A DNA stretch of 64,000 nt from Caproiciproducens galactitolivorans (GTDB taxonomy: Bacteria > Bacillota > Clostridia > Oscillospirales > Acutalibacteraceae), in the NCBI RefSeq assembly GCF_026672255.1, contig NZ_JAPOHA010000008.1, positions 138,792 to 202,791 on the forward strand, read 5' to 3'. The notes beneath the pieces are model-generated. The model searched no databases, was not told where the DNA came from, and saw nothing but the letters and a program-made list of their open reading frames with translations. The translations under genes were made by a program, and so were the position numbers. Below are positions 8,476 to 17,165 of the stretch, in pieces; position 1 is the first letter of the stretch; each line of letters starts with the position of its first letter.

Positions 8476-9570
8476 ATGCAATTCGAGGGAGATATAAGGA
8501 TACCTTCGGGCTGCGCCATATCGGGAATGTTTTCGCGCAGCGGCAAAAAAATGAACGGCGAAGCCATTATCCGTTCCATTTCCACCATGCATGACCGGAG
8601 CAACGGTCTGGGCGGGGGTTTTGCGGCTTACGGGATTTATCCGCACAACAAAGAGCTGTATGCCTTTCATGTTTTCTACGACAGTGTCCGCGCGAAAGAG
8701 GAATGTGAAAAAGAAATCATGGCGAACTTCGATGTAACAGTCGCAGAGAAGATTCCCACCAGAAAAATGCCGGAAATTACAGACGAACCTGCGATTTGGC
8801 GCTATTTCGGACTGCCGTTTGAAAAACTGCTGAAGGATACGCAGTTGGACGAACGGGAATTTGTGGCGCGCTGCATTGTAAAAATTAATACGCAGATCAA
8901 GGGGGCCTATGTGTTTTCCAGCGGGAAAAACATGGGTGTGTTCAAGGCGGTCGGTTTTCCGGAAGATGTAGGCCGGTACTACCGTCTGGACAACTATGAG
9001 GGCTACTGCTGGACGGCACACGGGCGGTACCCGACCAATACGCCGGGCTGGTGGGGCGGAGCGCACCCGTTTGCCATGCTGGACTATTCCATCGTACATA
9101 ATGGCGAAATCTCCTCCTATGACGCGAACCGCCGGTTCATTGAGATGTACGGCTATAAATGCACCCTTCTGACCGATACGGAGGTCATCACCTATATTAT
9201 TGATTACCTGAACCGCAAGCAGCACCTGACCCTTCACGAGGTTGCGGACGTGATTGCCGCCCCGTTCTGGGATGAAATCGACCGGATGCCGCAGGCGGAG
9301 AAAGAAAAGTTTACGTATCTTCGCAACGTGTTTTCAAGCCTTTTGATTACGGGGCCGTTCTCCATCCTGCTGGGCTTCAGCGGCGGCATGATGGCTTTGA
9401 ACGACCGTTTAAAGCTGCGTTCCATGGTTGCTGCCGAAAAGGATGACATGACCTATGTGGCAAGTGAAGAATGTGCCATTAAGACGATGGAACCGAACCC
9501 GGATAAAATCTGGGCGCCCAAGGGCGGAGAACCGGTGATCGTAACGCTGAACGAGGGGGTGGATGCCTGA
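8476..9570 (+). CDS. glutamate synthase, class II glutamine amidotransferase subunit
   Basis: The 364-residue protein matches the N-terminal glutaminase domain of GltB as a free-standing subunit. It releases ammonia from glutamine for the synthase subunit encoded next. The motif GCAISGMF places the catalytic cysteine at residue 13, so a 12-residue propeptide must be removed to expose it as the N-terminal nucleophile, as in GltB and PurF. Further motifs are GRYPTNTPGWWGGAHPF and the HNGEISSYDANR loop that binds glutamine. AGGGAGGT lies just ahead of the chosen ATG; an upstream in-frame start has no comparable site. The stop overlaps the next start by one base. Confidence 0.92.
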   Translation: MQFEGDIRIPSGCAISGMFSRSGKKMNGEAIIRSISTMHDRSNGLGGGFAAYGIYPHNKELYAFHVFYDSVRAKEECEKEIMANFDVTVAEKIPTRKMPEITDEPAIWRYFGLPFEKLLKDTQLDEREFVARCIVKINTQIKGAYVFSSGKNMGVFKAVGFPEDVGRYYRLDNYEGYCWTAHGRYPTNTPGWWGGAHPFAMLDYSIVHNGEISSYDANRRFIEMYGYKCTLLTDTEVITYIIDYLNRKQHLTLHEVADVIAAPFWDEIDRMPQAEKEKFTYLRNVFSSLLITGPFSILLGFSGGMMALNDRLKLRSMVAAEKDDMTYVASEECAIKTMEPNPDKIWAPKGGEPVIVTLNEGVDA

Positions 9571-11078
9571 TGCCGATCGATTTTTTATACCCGGAATATG
9601 AAGTAATCCGCAATTCGCAGCGCTGTATCGCCTGCCGCGTCTGCGAAAGGCAGTGCGCCAACGAGGTGCATGCCTACGATAAAGAACTGAATTTGATGAA
9701 AAGCGACGAATCGAAATGCGTGAACTGCCACCGCTGCGTGGCACTCTGCCCTACAAGAGCGCTGAAGATCGTAAAAACCGACCACACTTTCAAGACGAAT
9801 GCCAACTGGACAAACGAAGTGATCGGTGAAGTTTACCGCCAGGCCGGAACGGGCGGCATGCTGCTTTCCTCCATGGGGAATCCGAAGCCCTATCCGGTTT
9901 ATTGGGATAAGATTCTCATTAACGCTTCGCAGGTGACAAACCCGTCCATTGACCCGCTGCGCGAGCCGATGGAGACGAAAACCTTTCTGGGAAAAAGGCC
10001 GGAAAAGCTGGAGCGCAATCCGGACGGCAGCCTGAACACGAACAACCTGCCGCCGAATCTGGAGCTTTCCGTTCCGATAATGTTTTCCGCTATGAGCTAC
10101 GGTTCCATCAGCTACAACGCGCACGAAAGCCTTGCGAGAGCCGCGCAGGAGCTGGGGATTTACTATAACACCGGCGAAGGCGGGCTGCACGAGGACTTTT
10201 ATCAGTATGGCGCGAACACGATTGTTCAAGTGGCTTCAGGACGTTTCGGCGTGCATAAGGACTATCTGGAAGCGGGCGCCGCGATCGAGATTAAAATCGG
10301 GCAGGGCGCAAAGCCGGGCATCGGCGGGCACTTGCCGGGTGCAAAAATCGTTGGCGACGTATCCCGTACCCGTATGATTTCGGAAGGTTCGGACGCGATT
10401 TCGCCCGCACCGCATCATGATATCTACTCGATTGAAGACCTGCGCCAGCTTGTCTACTCCTTAAAGGAAGCAACCAATTACAAGAAGCCGGTCATCGTAA
10501 AAATCGCGGCGGTTCACAATGTAGCGGCAATCGCCAGCGGTATTGCGCGCAGCGGCGCGGACATTATCGCCATCGACGGTTACCGGGGCGGTACCGGCGC
10601 GGCGCCGACCCGTATCCGCGACAACGTCGGCATTCCGATTGAGCTTGCGCTTGCGGCGGTGGACGAACGGCTGCGTCAGGAAAAAATCCGCAACAACGTT
10701 TCCCTTGTGGTCGGCGGAAGCATCCGCAACTCCGCGGATATCGTAAAGGCAATCGCTTTGGGCGCGGATGCGGTTTACATTGCCACCGCGGCGCTTCTGG
10801 CGCTTGGCTGCCACCTTTGCCGAACCTGCCAGACGGGCAAATGCAACTGGGGCATCGCGACCCAGCGGCCCGACCTTGTTAAGCGCCTGAACCCCGATAT
10901 CGGTTACAAACGCCTTGTCAACCTCGTTTCCGCGTGGCAGCATGAAATAAAGGAAATGATGGGCGGCATGGGTATCAACTCGATTGAAGCGCTCAAAGGC
11001 AACCGCCTGATGCTGCGCGGAATCGGATTAAACGAGAAAGAGCTTGAAATTCTGGGCATCAAGCACGCGGGGGAATAA
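9570..11078 (+). CDS. glutamate synthase, FMN-binding synthase subunit with ferredoxin domain
   Basis: The 502-residue protein starts with two 4Fe-4S motifs (CIACRVCERQC and CVNCHRCVALC) and continues as the TIM-barrel synthase domain of GltB. Visible family features are the FSAMSYGSIS region, the GEGGLHEDF loop, GQGAKPGIGGHLPG, and a late cysteine set, CHLCRTCQTGKC, which corresponds to the 3Fe-4S binding site. It makes glutamate from 2-oxoglutarate using ammonia channelled from the glutaminase subunit. It is the archaeal/clostridial domain-split type rather than the single 1500-residue GltB. It sits second in a tightly packed operon. Confidence 0.93.
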   Translation: MPIDFLYPEYEVIRNSQRCIACRVCERQCANEVHAYDKELNLMKSDESKCVNCHRCVALCPTRALKIVKTDHTFKTNANWTNEVIGEVYRQAGTGGMLLSSMGNPKPYPVYWDKILINASQVTNPSIDPLREPMETKTFLGKRPEKLERNPDGSLNTNNLPPNLELSVPIMFSAMSYGSISYNAHESLARAAQELGIYYNTGEGGLHEDFYQYGANTIVQVASGRFGVHKDYLEAGAAIEIKIGQGAKPGIGGHLPGAKIVGDVSRTRMISEGSDAISPAPHHDIYSIEDLRQLVYSLKEATNYKKPVIVKIAAVHNVAAIASGIARSGADIIAIDGYRGGTGAAPTRIRDNVGIPIELALAAVDERLRQEKIRNNVSLVVGGSIRNSADIVKAIALGADAVYIATAALLALGCHLCRTCQTGKCNWGIATQRPDLVKRLNPDIGYKRLVNLVSAWQHEIKEMMGGMGINSIEALKGNRLMLRGIGLNEKELEILGIKHAGE

Positions 11079-11081
11079 GCG

Positions 11082-11513
11082 ATGAAAAGAATCTATGTAA
11101 ATGAGAAATGGTGCCTCGGATGCCATCTTTGCGAATACAACTGCGCGTTTGCCAATTCCGGCAGCGACGATATGGTCAAGGCTCTGAAAGACGTCCGTAT
11201 CAATCCGAGGATACGGATTGAAGAAAAGCAGGGCATCAGCTTTGCCGTTTCCTGCCGCCACTGCGCGGAGCCGCTCTGCGTGAAAAGCTGCATTACCGGC
11301 GCGCTCAGCGTGGACAGCGGCGTAATTGAGGTCAACAAAGACAAATGCGTCGGCTGCTACACCTGCATTATGGTTTGTCCCTACGGTGCCATTATGCCGG
11401 GCAGCGACGGCAGCGTGATTCAGAAATGCGAGCTCTGTACAAATAACGCGTTCGGCGAGCCCGCCTGCGTAACGGGCTGCCCGAACAAGGCAATCGTATT
11501 TGAGGAGAGGTGA
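11082..11513 (+). CDS. four-cluster 4Fe-4S ferredoxin subunit
   Basis: The 143-residue protein has four cysteine groups: CLGCHLCEYNC, CRHCAEPLCVKSC, CVGCYTCIMVC and CELCTNNAFGEPACVTGC. This is the layout of HycB/CooF/DmsB-type electron-transfer subunits. It lies between the synthase and the FAD oxidoreductase genes, four and six bases from each, so it most likely carries electrons from the flavoprotein to the synthase. The link to this complex is from gene order; the cofactor content is directly visible. Confidence 0.9.
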   Translation: MKRIYVNEKWCLGCHLCEYNCAFANSGSDDMVKALKDVRINPRIRIEEKQGISFAVSCRHCAEPLCVKSCITGALSVDSGVIEVNKDKCVGCYTCIMVCPYGAIMPGSDGSVIQKCELCTNNAFGEPACVTGCPNKAIVFEER

Positions 11514-11519
11514 GCGAAA

Positions 11520-12758
11520 ATGAAGTATGTGATTATCGGCAACTCCGCCGCCGCGGTCGGCTGCATCGAGGGAATCCGTTCCGTGGATAAAACCGGAACG
11601 ATTACGGTGATCTCCAAAGAACCGTACCATGTTTATTCCCGCCCGCTCATTTCCTACCTTCTTTACGGGAAAACCGACGAACAGCGTATGAAATACCGTC
11701 CCGACAGCTTTTATGAGGACAACGGCGTGAAAGCGCTTCTCGGTGTTACGGCGGAAAAAGTGGATTATGAACAGAAAAAGGTGATTCTAAATAACGGGGC
11801 GCAGATTCCGTTCGACAAGCTTCTGTTTGCAACCGGCTCTGAACCGTTTGTGCCGCCGATGGCGGGCCTTGACGAAGTGGAAAAGAAGTTCTCCTTTATG
11901 AAGCTGGATGACGCAAAAGCGCTGCAGGCAGAAATCAATCCGGAAAGCCGCGTGCTGATTATCGGCGCCGGTCTGATCGGCCTGAAATGCGCGGAGGGAA
12001 TCCTCCAAAAGGTGAAGGAAGTTACCGTGGTCGATCTTGCACCCTGTATCCTGCCGAGTGTTCTCGACGAGGAAGGCTCCGAAATCGTACAGAAGCATAT
12101 AGAAGAGCAGGGCGTAAAGTTCTGCCTTGCCAACAGCGTAGCGCAGTTCCATCAAAACGCCGCAATACTGAAGGACGGTACGGAGCTTGCGTTTGATCTT
12201 CTGGTTGTTGCGGTCGGCGTCCGGCCGGAAACGAAGCTTGCCGCCGCGATTGGCTGCAAGGTAAACAAGGGGATTCTGACGGATGCGCACCGTGCGACGA
12301 ATCTTGCCGATGTTTACGCGGCGGGCGATTGCAGCGAAAGCCTGGATATTACGGTGAATCAGCAGCGGGTGCTCGCGCTGCTGCCGAATGCCTACATGCA
12401 GGGCGAAACCGCCGGAATCACCATGGCGGGCGGCGAAAAGCGCTACGACAAGGCAATTCCGATGAACGCGGTCGGATTCTTCGGCCTGCACATCGTTACC
12501 GCCGGAAGCTACGACGGCGAGGCCTATGTTGTGAAGAACGGCGGCAACTATAAAAAGATGGTGTCCAAAGACAATCTTTTAAAGGGATATATCTTGATCG
12601 GCGACGTTGCAAGAGCCGGTATTTACACTTCCCTGATTCGGGAGAAAACCCCGCTGGACAGCATCGACTATGAATTGATTAAGGAAAAGCCGCAGCTTAT
12701 GGCGTTTACCGCTACGGAACGGGCCGTGAAGCTTGGAGGTACCAAAATTGAAGATTAA
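11520..12758 (+). CDS. FAD/NAD(P)-dependent oxidoreductase of the glutamate synthase complex
   Basis: The 412-residue protein has an N-terminal FAD-binding Rossmann motif (IIGNSAAAVG) and a second nucleotide motif (IIGAGLIGLKCAE) near residue 145. The ending AAGDCSES is the typical ATG/GD flavin motif. This is the pyridine nucleotide-disulfide oxidoreductase family, close to nitrite reductase and rubredoxin reductases. It takes the place of GltD as electron input from NAD(P)H. Its end overlaps the next gene by 11 bases. Confidence 0.88.
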   Translation: MKYVIIGNSAAAVGCIEGIRSVDKTGTITVISKEPYHVYSRPLISYLLYGKTDEQRMKYRPDSFYEDNGVKALLGVTAEKVDYEQKKVILNNGAQIPFDKLLFATGSEPFVPPMAGLDEVEKKFSFMKLDDAKALQAEINPESRVLIIGAGLIGLKCAEGILQKVKEVTVVDLAPCILPSVLDEEGSEIVQKHIEEQGVKFCLANSVAQFHQNAAILKDGTELAFDLLVVAVGVRPETKLAAAIGCKVNKGILTDAHRATNLADVYAAGDCSESLDITVNQQRVLALLPNAYMQGETAGITMAGGEKRYDKAIPMNAVGFFGLHIVTAGSYDGEAYVVKNGGNYKKMVSKDNLLKGYILIGDVARAGIYTSLIREKTPLDSIDYELIKEKPQLMAFTATERAVKLGGTKIED

Positions 12759-13470
12759 CGCGGAGAATAAACATTTTCAGGATTTGAATAACGAAGTCCG
12801 CTTTGCGGAGGATACGGAAATTACCATTGAAAACTGCATGGGACAGCGGTACATCGGTTCCGGTATGAGCGGAAAGCACCTTACGATCAACGGAATTCCG
12901 GGCAACGATCTGGGCAGCTATCTGAACGGCGGAACCATTCGTGTAAACGGCAACGCGCAGGATGCGACCGGGGACACGATGAACGAGGGCGAAATTATTA
13001 TCGACGGGAACAGCGGCGATGCCACCGGCTACGCCATGCGCGGCGGAAAGATCTTCGTCCGCCGCAACGCCGGTTACCGCGCGGGCATTCATATGAAGGC
13101 ATACCAGACGCATCATCCGCTTTTAATTATCGGCGGCGAAGCCGGCAGCTTCCTGGGCGAATACCAGGCGGGCGGCACCATTATCGTACTCGGTCTGGAT
13201 TCCGATAAAAAAGCGCCGGTCGGTAGCCTTTGCGGCACGGGAATGCACGGCGGAAGGATTTATCTGCGCGGGGAGGAACTTCCACCCGATCTTCCGAAAC
13301 AGGTGCAGGCAGCCCCCGCCACGCCGGAGGATATGGCAAAAATCGACGGCTGGCTCGACGAGTTCTGCGGCATCTTCGGTGTGGATAAAAAAGAAGTGCT
13401 GTCAAAGAACTTCTTCGTTTTATCTCCGAATACGAAAAATCCGTATAAATCCCTCTATACCTTTAATTAA
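12748..13470 (+). CDS. glutamate synthase C-terminal (GXGXG) domain subunit
   Basis: The 240-residue protein is built of repeated short right-handed beta-helix turns with glycine spacing, such as GGTIRVNGNAQDATGD and MRGGKIFVRRNAG. This is the C-terminal structural domain of GltB as a separate protein. The start is a TTG at 12748: GGAGG at 12735-12739 is placed correctly for it and overlaps a possible earlier TTG. It ends the operon. With the preceding four genes it reconstitutes all parts of glutamate synthase. Confidence 0.9.
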   Translation: MKINAENKHFQDLNNEVRFAEDTEITIENCMGQRYIGSGMSGKHLTINGIPGNDLGSYLNGGTIRVNGNAQDATGDTMNEGEIIIDGNSGDATGYAMRGGKIFVRRNAGYRAGIHMKAYQTHHPLLIIGGEAGSFLGEYQAGGTIIVLGLDSDKKAPVGSLCGTGMHGGRIYLRGEELPPDLPKQVQAAPATPEDMAKIDGWLDEFCGIFGVDKKEVLSKNFFVLSPNTKNPYKSLYTFN

Positions 13471-13504
13471 TGCTTGTCGTCCTTTAAAATATTTCACACA
13501 GAAG

Positions 13505-13530
13505 CGGCGGGGTAAAACACCCCGCCGTTT
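13505..13530. terminator. intrinsic terminator between convergent operons
   Basis: CGGCGGGG pairs with CCCCGCCG around a 7-base loop, followed by TTT. It lies 34 bases after the glutamate synthase operon and 18 bases after the end of metY on the other strand, so it can serve both. Confidence 0.75.
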
Positions 13531-13547
13531 CGCTATGCGATATTCGA

Positions 13548-14822
13548 TTAAAGTCTTGCAAGGGACTGGTCGATGTCGGCAAGAATATCTTCTATATTTT
13601 CGATGCCGACCGACATCCGGATCATGTCCGGGCTGATGCCGGCCTCTTTCAGTTGTTCGTCGCTGAGCTGGCGGTGCGTGGTGCTCGCCGGATGCAATAC
13701 GCAGGTGCGCAGATCGGCCACGTGAATAACAATGGAAGCGAGCTTTAATCCTTCCATGAATTTTGCCGCCGCTTCCCTGCCGCCCTTAATCCCAAAGGAA
13801 ATGACGCCGCAGGTGCCGTTTGGCATATATTTTTTCGCTAAATCATAGTATTTGCTGCTCTTTAAACCGGGATAGTTTACCCAGACAATCTGCCCGCTCT
13901 GTTCCAAATGCTCCGCCACGGCGAGCGCGTTTTTACAGTGCCGCTCCATTCGGACGCCCAGTGTTTCCAGCCCCAGATTCAGCAGGAAGGCGTTGGTCGG
14001 GCTGGACTGCGCGCCTAAATCGCGCATCAGATGCGCGCGCGCTTTTGCAATGTAAGCCGCCTTGCCGAACTGCTGTGTGTAAGTAATCCCGTGATACGAT
14101 TCATCCGGCTCGGTCAGGCAGGGGAATTTTCCATTGTTCCAGTTGAAATTACCGCTGTCCACGATGGCTCCGCCCACCTGAACAGCGTGGCCGTCCATGT
14201 ATTTCGTTGTGGAATGCGTTACAATATCGACTCCGAACGCAAAGGGATGGCAGTTCATCGGCGTGGGGAAGGTATTGTCAACGATGATAGGCACACCGTG
14301 CGCGTGCGCCGCCTTTGCAAACAGTTCGAGGTCGGTAACGATCAGGGTCGGATTGGACAGCGTTTCGGCAAAAACGCAGCGTGTGTTCGGCTTAAACGCG
14401 GCGTTCAGTTCCTCCGCGGAACAGTCGGGGGGCAGAAATGTGAATTCAATCCCCATTTCCCGCATTGTTTTGTAAAACAAGTTAAAAGTACCGCCGTAAA
14501 TCGCGCTGGAGCTTACGACATGGTCGCCGGCATGGCAGATGTTGAAAACAGAGATCAGAGAGGCGGCCTGCCCGGAGGAAGTCAGCAGCGCACCGACGCC
14601 GCCTTCCAGTGCCGCAATCTTCTTCTCGACCGCGTCAATGGTCGGGTTTCCCAGCCGCGTATAAAAGAAGCCGTCGGCCTTCAGGTCAAACAGTTCGCCG
14701 AGCGTTTGGGCGCTGTCGTATTTAAAGGTAGTACTCTGAACGATCGGAAGGACGCGCGGAGCGCCGTTTTCCGGCTCATAACCGGCATGGATACAGTTTG
14801 TGTCAATGTGATACTGGCTCAT
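13548..14822 (-). CDS. metY: O-acetylhomoserine sulfhydrylase
   Basis: The 424-residue protein belongs to the Cys/Met metabolism PLP enzymes. It has RLGNPTIDAVEKKIAALEGG near the N-terminus and the PLP-lysine context THSTTKYMDGH. The long form with the NGKFPCLTEPDESYHG insertion is typical of O-acetylhomoserine aminocarboxypropyltransferases, which make homocysteine from O-acetylhomoserine and sulfide. AAGGAG lies just upstream of the start. It follows the zinc-ribbon gene by 21 bases and probably shares its promoter. Cystathionine gamma-synthase is a less likely alternative because of length and motif. Confidence 0.92.
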   Translation of the reverse strand: MSQYHIDTNCIHAGYEPENGAPRVLPIVQSTTFKYDSAQTLGELFDLKADGFFYTRLGNPTIDAVEKKIAALEGGVGALLTSSGQAASLISVFNICHAGDHVVSSSAIYGGTFNLFYKTMREMGIEFTFLPPDCSAEELNAAFKPNTRCVFAETLSNPTLIVTDLELFAKAAHAHGVPIIVDNTFPTPMNCHPFAFGVDIVTHSTTKYMDGHAVQVGGAIVDSGNFNWNNGKFPCLTEPDESYHGITYTQQFGKAAYIAKARAHLMRDLGAQSSPTNAFLLNLGLETLGVRMERHCKNALAVAEHLEQSGQIVWVNYPGLKSSKYYDLAKKYMPNGTCGVISFGIKGGREAAAKFMEGLKLASIVIHVADLRTCVLHPASTTHRQLSDEQLKEAGISPDMIRMSVGIENIEDILADIDQSLARL

Positions 14823-14843
14823 TTTTGATCTCCTTGTCTTTTC

Positions 14844-15374
14844 TTATCTTGTGAAAAATGCTTTCAGGGCTTCCGCCGCCCAATCTGCGAAGGCGACGAC
14901 GCCCCAAACCAGGAATATAAACAGAACGGCCGAAACAGCCCGGACGAAAAAGCGTTTTCGCGCGCTCATTTCCGTCGGGGCTTCCTCCAATACCGATTCC
15001 GGGTCTTTCCCGCCGTCCGCTTTTTCGGCACGTTTTTGAAGCGCGGTGTCGGAAGCGTCCAAAATTCCAATTCCGCGGACAATGTCTTCGCAGGCATGCA
15101 GTTCCCCGTACCGAACAAAAAAATTAATGTTGGTAATTAAGGGCTTTCCCAGAATCGTGGCGGGAGGACTGCCGATCCCACTGATGCGTTCTTCAAAAAC
15201 AATCCCGTTTTCCTGAAAAGCAGAGCGTATCATTTCGGCTTTTCCTTCATCCGCCGTCATCAGAAGTACCGGATCATCCTGTTCGGGCACCCTCAGTTTT
15301 TTGGAACCGCAGACCGGGCAGCGCTGTGCATCATCGTTTACAAGCAATTGGCATTTTGGACAATACAGCATCAT
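14844..15374 (-). CDS. zinc-ribbon membrane protein, DUF2007-like
   Basis: The 176-residue protein starts with a zinc ribbon (CPKC and CPVC pairs). A small alpha-beta segment beginning DPVLLMTADEGKAEMIRSAF resembles DUF2007 signal-transducing domains. One hydrophobic helix near the C-terminus would anchor it. Two adjacent ATG codons are possible; the first has GGAAG ahead at a good distance. Its function is unknown. The closeness to metY suggests co-transcription, not necessarily a shared role. Confidence 0.65.
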   Translation of the reverse strand: MMLYCPKCQLLVNDDAQRCPVCGSKKLRVPEQDDPVLLMTADEGKAEMIRSAFQENGIVFEERISGIGSPPATILGKPLITNINFFVRYGELHACEDIVRGIGILDASDTALQKRAEKADGGKDPESVLEEAPTEMSARKRFFVRAVSAVLFIFLVWGVVAFADWAAEALKAFFTR

Positions 15375-15398
15375 TCTCACTTCCGTTTCTCTGCTTTT

Positions 15399-15428
15399 AT
15401 CATAACACATTTATTCATCTTTTTACAA
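15399..15428 (-). promoter_or_regulatory. promoter of the zinc-ribbon/metY unit
   Basis: Minus strand TTGTAA, 18-base spacer, TATGAT, about 25 bases ahead of the zinc-ribbon gene. Confidence 0.5.
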
Positions 15429-15448
15429 GAAACAGGAATAAATATTCT

Positions 15449-16027
15449 CTATTCCGGCAGAAGAATCGGCTGCATTTGCCGGCCTTCCAGCGCGCAGAGC
15501 GCGGCGGCCGGAATCAGCTTGAAATCCGCAACGACGGATGCCGGTTTGTTTTCCGGGTCATCCTGCCGCATCGGAACAAAATAGATATTTTTGCAGTTTA
15601 AAAGCTTCCCGATATTCTGCGCGGAAGCTGCGAGCGCATCGTTCGTCGCCGGAGCCAGAAGCACCGGGCGGCCGATGCGCAGGTGGGATTTTACCGCCAT
15701 GGTTACGCTGGTATCGGTAATTCCGTTTGCGATTTTCGCAAGGGTATTTCCGGTACAGGGCGCGACAATCAGCAGGTCGAGCATTTTCTTGGGACCGATC
15801 GGTTCGGTCTCGACGATAGTTTTCAGCACTTTCCTTTTGCAGATGTCTTCGATTTCCCAGATAAAATCGTCCGCTTTGCCGAAACGGGTGTCCGTTGTAT
15901 ACGCGTTCTGCGACATAATCGGTAAAAGGGTATATCCCGCATCGGCAAGCCCGCGCATCTGTTCAATCGATTTCGAGAAAGTGCAGAAGGAACCGCAGAG
16001 AGCGTAGCCAATTTTCATGCTATCCAT
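15449..16027 (-). CDS. dpaB: dipicolinate synthase subunit B
   Basis: The 192-residue flavoprotein-like subunit has the family opening KIGYALCGSFCTF, the PIMSQNAYTTDTRF stretch and the LLIVAPCTGNTLAKIANGI loop shared with Pan/flavodoxin-type decarboxylases. With DpaA it makes dipicolinic acid, the calcium chelator of the spore core, in the mother cell. The start used is MDSMKIG, with GGAGGAG upstream; this site overlaps the dpaA stop, so the two genes are coupled with a 4-base gap. It is direct evidence that the organism forms endospores. Confidence 0.95.
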   Translation of the reverse strand: MDSMKIGYALCGSFCTFSKSIEQMRGLADAGYTLLPIMSQNAYTTDTRFGKADDFIWEIEDICKRKVLKTIVETEPIGPKKMLDLLIVAPCTGNTLAKIANGITDTSVTMAVKSHLRIGRPVLLAPATNDALAASAQNIGKLLNCKNIYFVPMRQDDPENKPASVVADFKLIPAAALCALEGRQMQPILLPE

Positions 16028-16031
16028 TCCC

Positions 16032-16892
16032 TCACTCCTCCATAATATTGTATATGGTTGTTTTAATGATTTCTCCGGCCGTTTTCGGCGCAACCTTCCC
16101 GGGAAGGGAAAGGGCATGAACCGTCTTGATGCCGAAATCCTCGGCGGATTCGTAATCGACGCCGCCCGGCTGGGACGCCAGATCGATAATCAAAGGTTTT
16201 GAGTGCATTTTCGAAAGAAGCCGCCGGTTAAAGATTCGGGCGGGAACCGTGTTGAAGATCACGTCGTATTGATCCTTGTCGCAGATGTTGTCGGTAAAGA
16301 TCGAGTGATATCCGTATGATTCGATCCACGCGATATCCGAGTGCTTCCGGGCGCTCACCGTTACCGACGCGCCGATTCCGCGCAGCATCCAGGCAAGAAC
16401 CTTTCCGATCCGTCCATAACCGACAACAAGGCATTTGCTGCCGTTGACGGTTCCGGGATATTCGCGCATGGCGATTTCAATGGCTCCTTCGGCCGCGGGT
16501 ACGGCGTTGTGGATGGTGAATTCCTCCCGGTTGTAATAGTCGTAAATGTCGACGGAATCCCAGACTTCGCTGGTTTGAATAAGCTTCGCGATCATGCCGC
16601 CGTAAACCTGCTTTCCACGCATACGTTCCGCAAAGCGGTCATTTAACTCGATTTTCTCGTCACAGTACGGGGTATTCAAATTCAGGCCGTCGGTCGTGAC
16701 CGGAAGGGGCAGAATCAGATTCTCACAGTGTGCGGTTATTTCTTCCAATCCCGCCTTTTTAATGTCCCTTGAAAATTCCACGTTGTCAAATCCAAAAACA
16801 TAAACGGTGTAACCGTCCGACGCGATGGATTCGGCAAGCGCAATCTGCCGTTTGTCGCCGCCCAGCACGCCAAAGCTATTTATGTCAATCAT
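16032..16892 (-). CDS. dpaA: dipicolinate synthase subunit A
   Basis: The 286-residue protein has the family N-terminus GVLGGDKRQIALAESIA and a central dinucleotide-binding motif VVGYGRIGKVLAWML. The ending IDLASQPGGVDYESA is also characteristic. DpaA is the dehydrogenase half of dipicolinate synthase and acts on the product of dihydrodipicolinate synthase. GGAGG lies ahead of the ATG. Expression is expected in the mother cell late in sporulation; a sigma-K-like sequence lies upstream. Confidence 0.95.
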   Translation of the reverse strand: MIDINSFGVLGGDKRQIALAESIASDGYTVYVFGFDNVEFSRDIKKAGLEEITAHCENLILPLPVTTDGLNLNTPYCDEKIELNDRFAERMRGKQVYGGMIAKLIQTSEVWDSVDIYDYYNREEFTIHNAVPAAEGAIEIAMREYPGTVNGSKCLVVGYGRIGKVLAWMLRGIGASVTVSARKHSDIAWIESYGYHSIFTDNICDKDQYDVIFNTVPARIFNRRLLSKMHSKPLIIDLASQPGGVDYESAEDFGIKTVHALSLPGKVAPKTAGEIIKTTIYNIMEE

Positions 16893-16920
16893 CGTTCAAA
16901 CCTCCATAATCTTCTTTCCT

Positions 16921-16950
16921 TATACTATGGAGGTGGGACGTTCAGTGTGA
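16921..16950 (-). promoter_or_regulatory. possible sigma-K promoter of dpaAB
   Basis: The minus strand reads CATAGTATA, which fits the sigma-K -10 pattern CATAnnnTA, with a CAC about 17 bases upstream as a -35. This is the expected regulator of dipicolinate synthase genes, but the motif is short. Confidence 0.45.
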
Positions 16951-16975
16951 TATTCCGCCGGGTCAATATTTTCTG

Positions 16976-17004
16976 TTGCAAATATTCAAAAAAATGTTTA
17001 TTAT
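16976..17004 (+). promoter_or_regulatory. promoter upstream of murC
   Basis: TTGCAA, 17-base spacer, TATTAT on the plus strand. It would leave a leader of about 155 bases before murC, containing a 9-bp inverted repeat. Confidence 0.5.
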
Positions 17005-17109
17005 AGACGGGTATGGCAATATAATAGAAAGAATAAAAGAACATACGAAATGAGTGAAAAAGAAAGCAGCCGTTTCCCATAGGACTGCCTGTTTTACTTA
17101 ATTTGCGTG

Positions 17110-17132
17110 GGTCAGCCGCACAACGGCTGACC
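17110..17132 (+). promoter_or_regulatory. inverted repeat in the murC leader
   Basis: GGTCAGCCG pairs with CGGCTGACC around the loop CACAA. No T-run follows, so it is not a standard terminator. It could be an operator or an mRNA stem 33 bases ahead of the start codon. Confidence 0.4.
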
Positions 17133-17165
17133 GTAACATATATTATTTTAAGGAGCAATTCGAAG

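Noticed and set aside
8366..8497. Cysteine-rich small frame before the glutamate synthase glutaminase
   Set aside because: Its ATG lies inside the -10 box of the promoter, it has no ribosome site, and it runs into the true gene in another frame.
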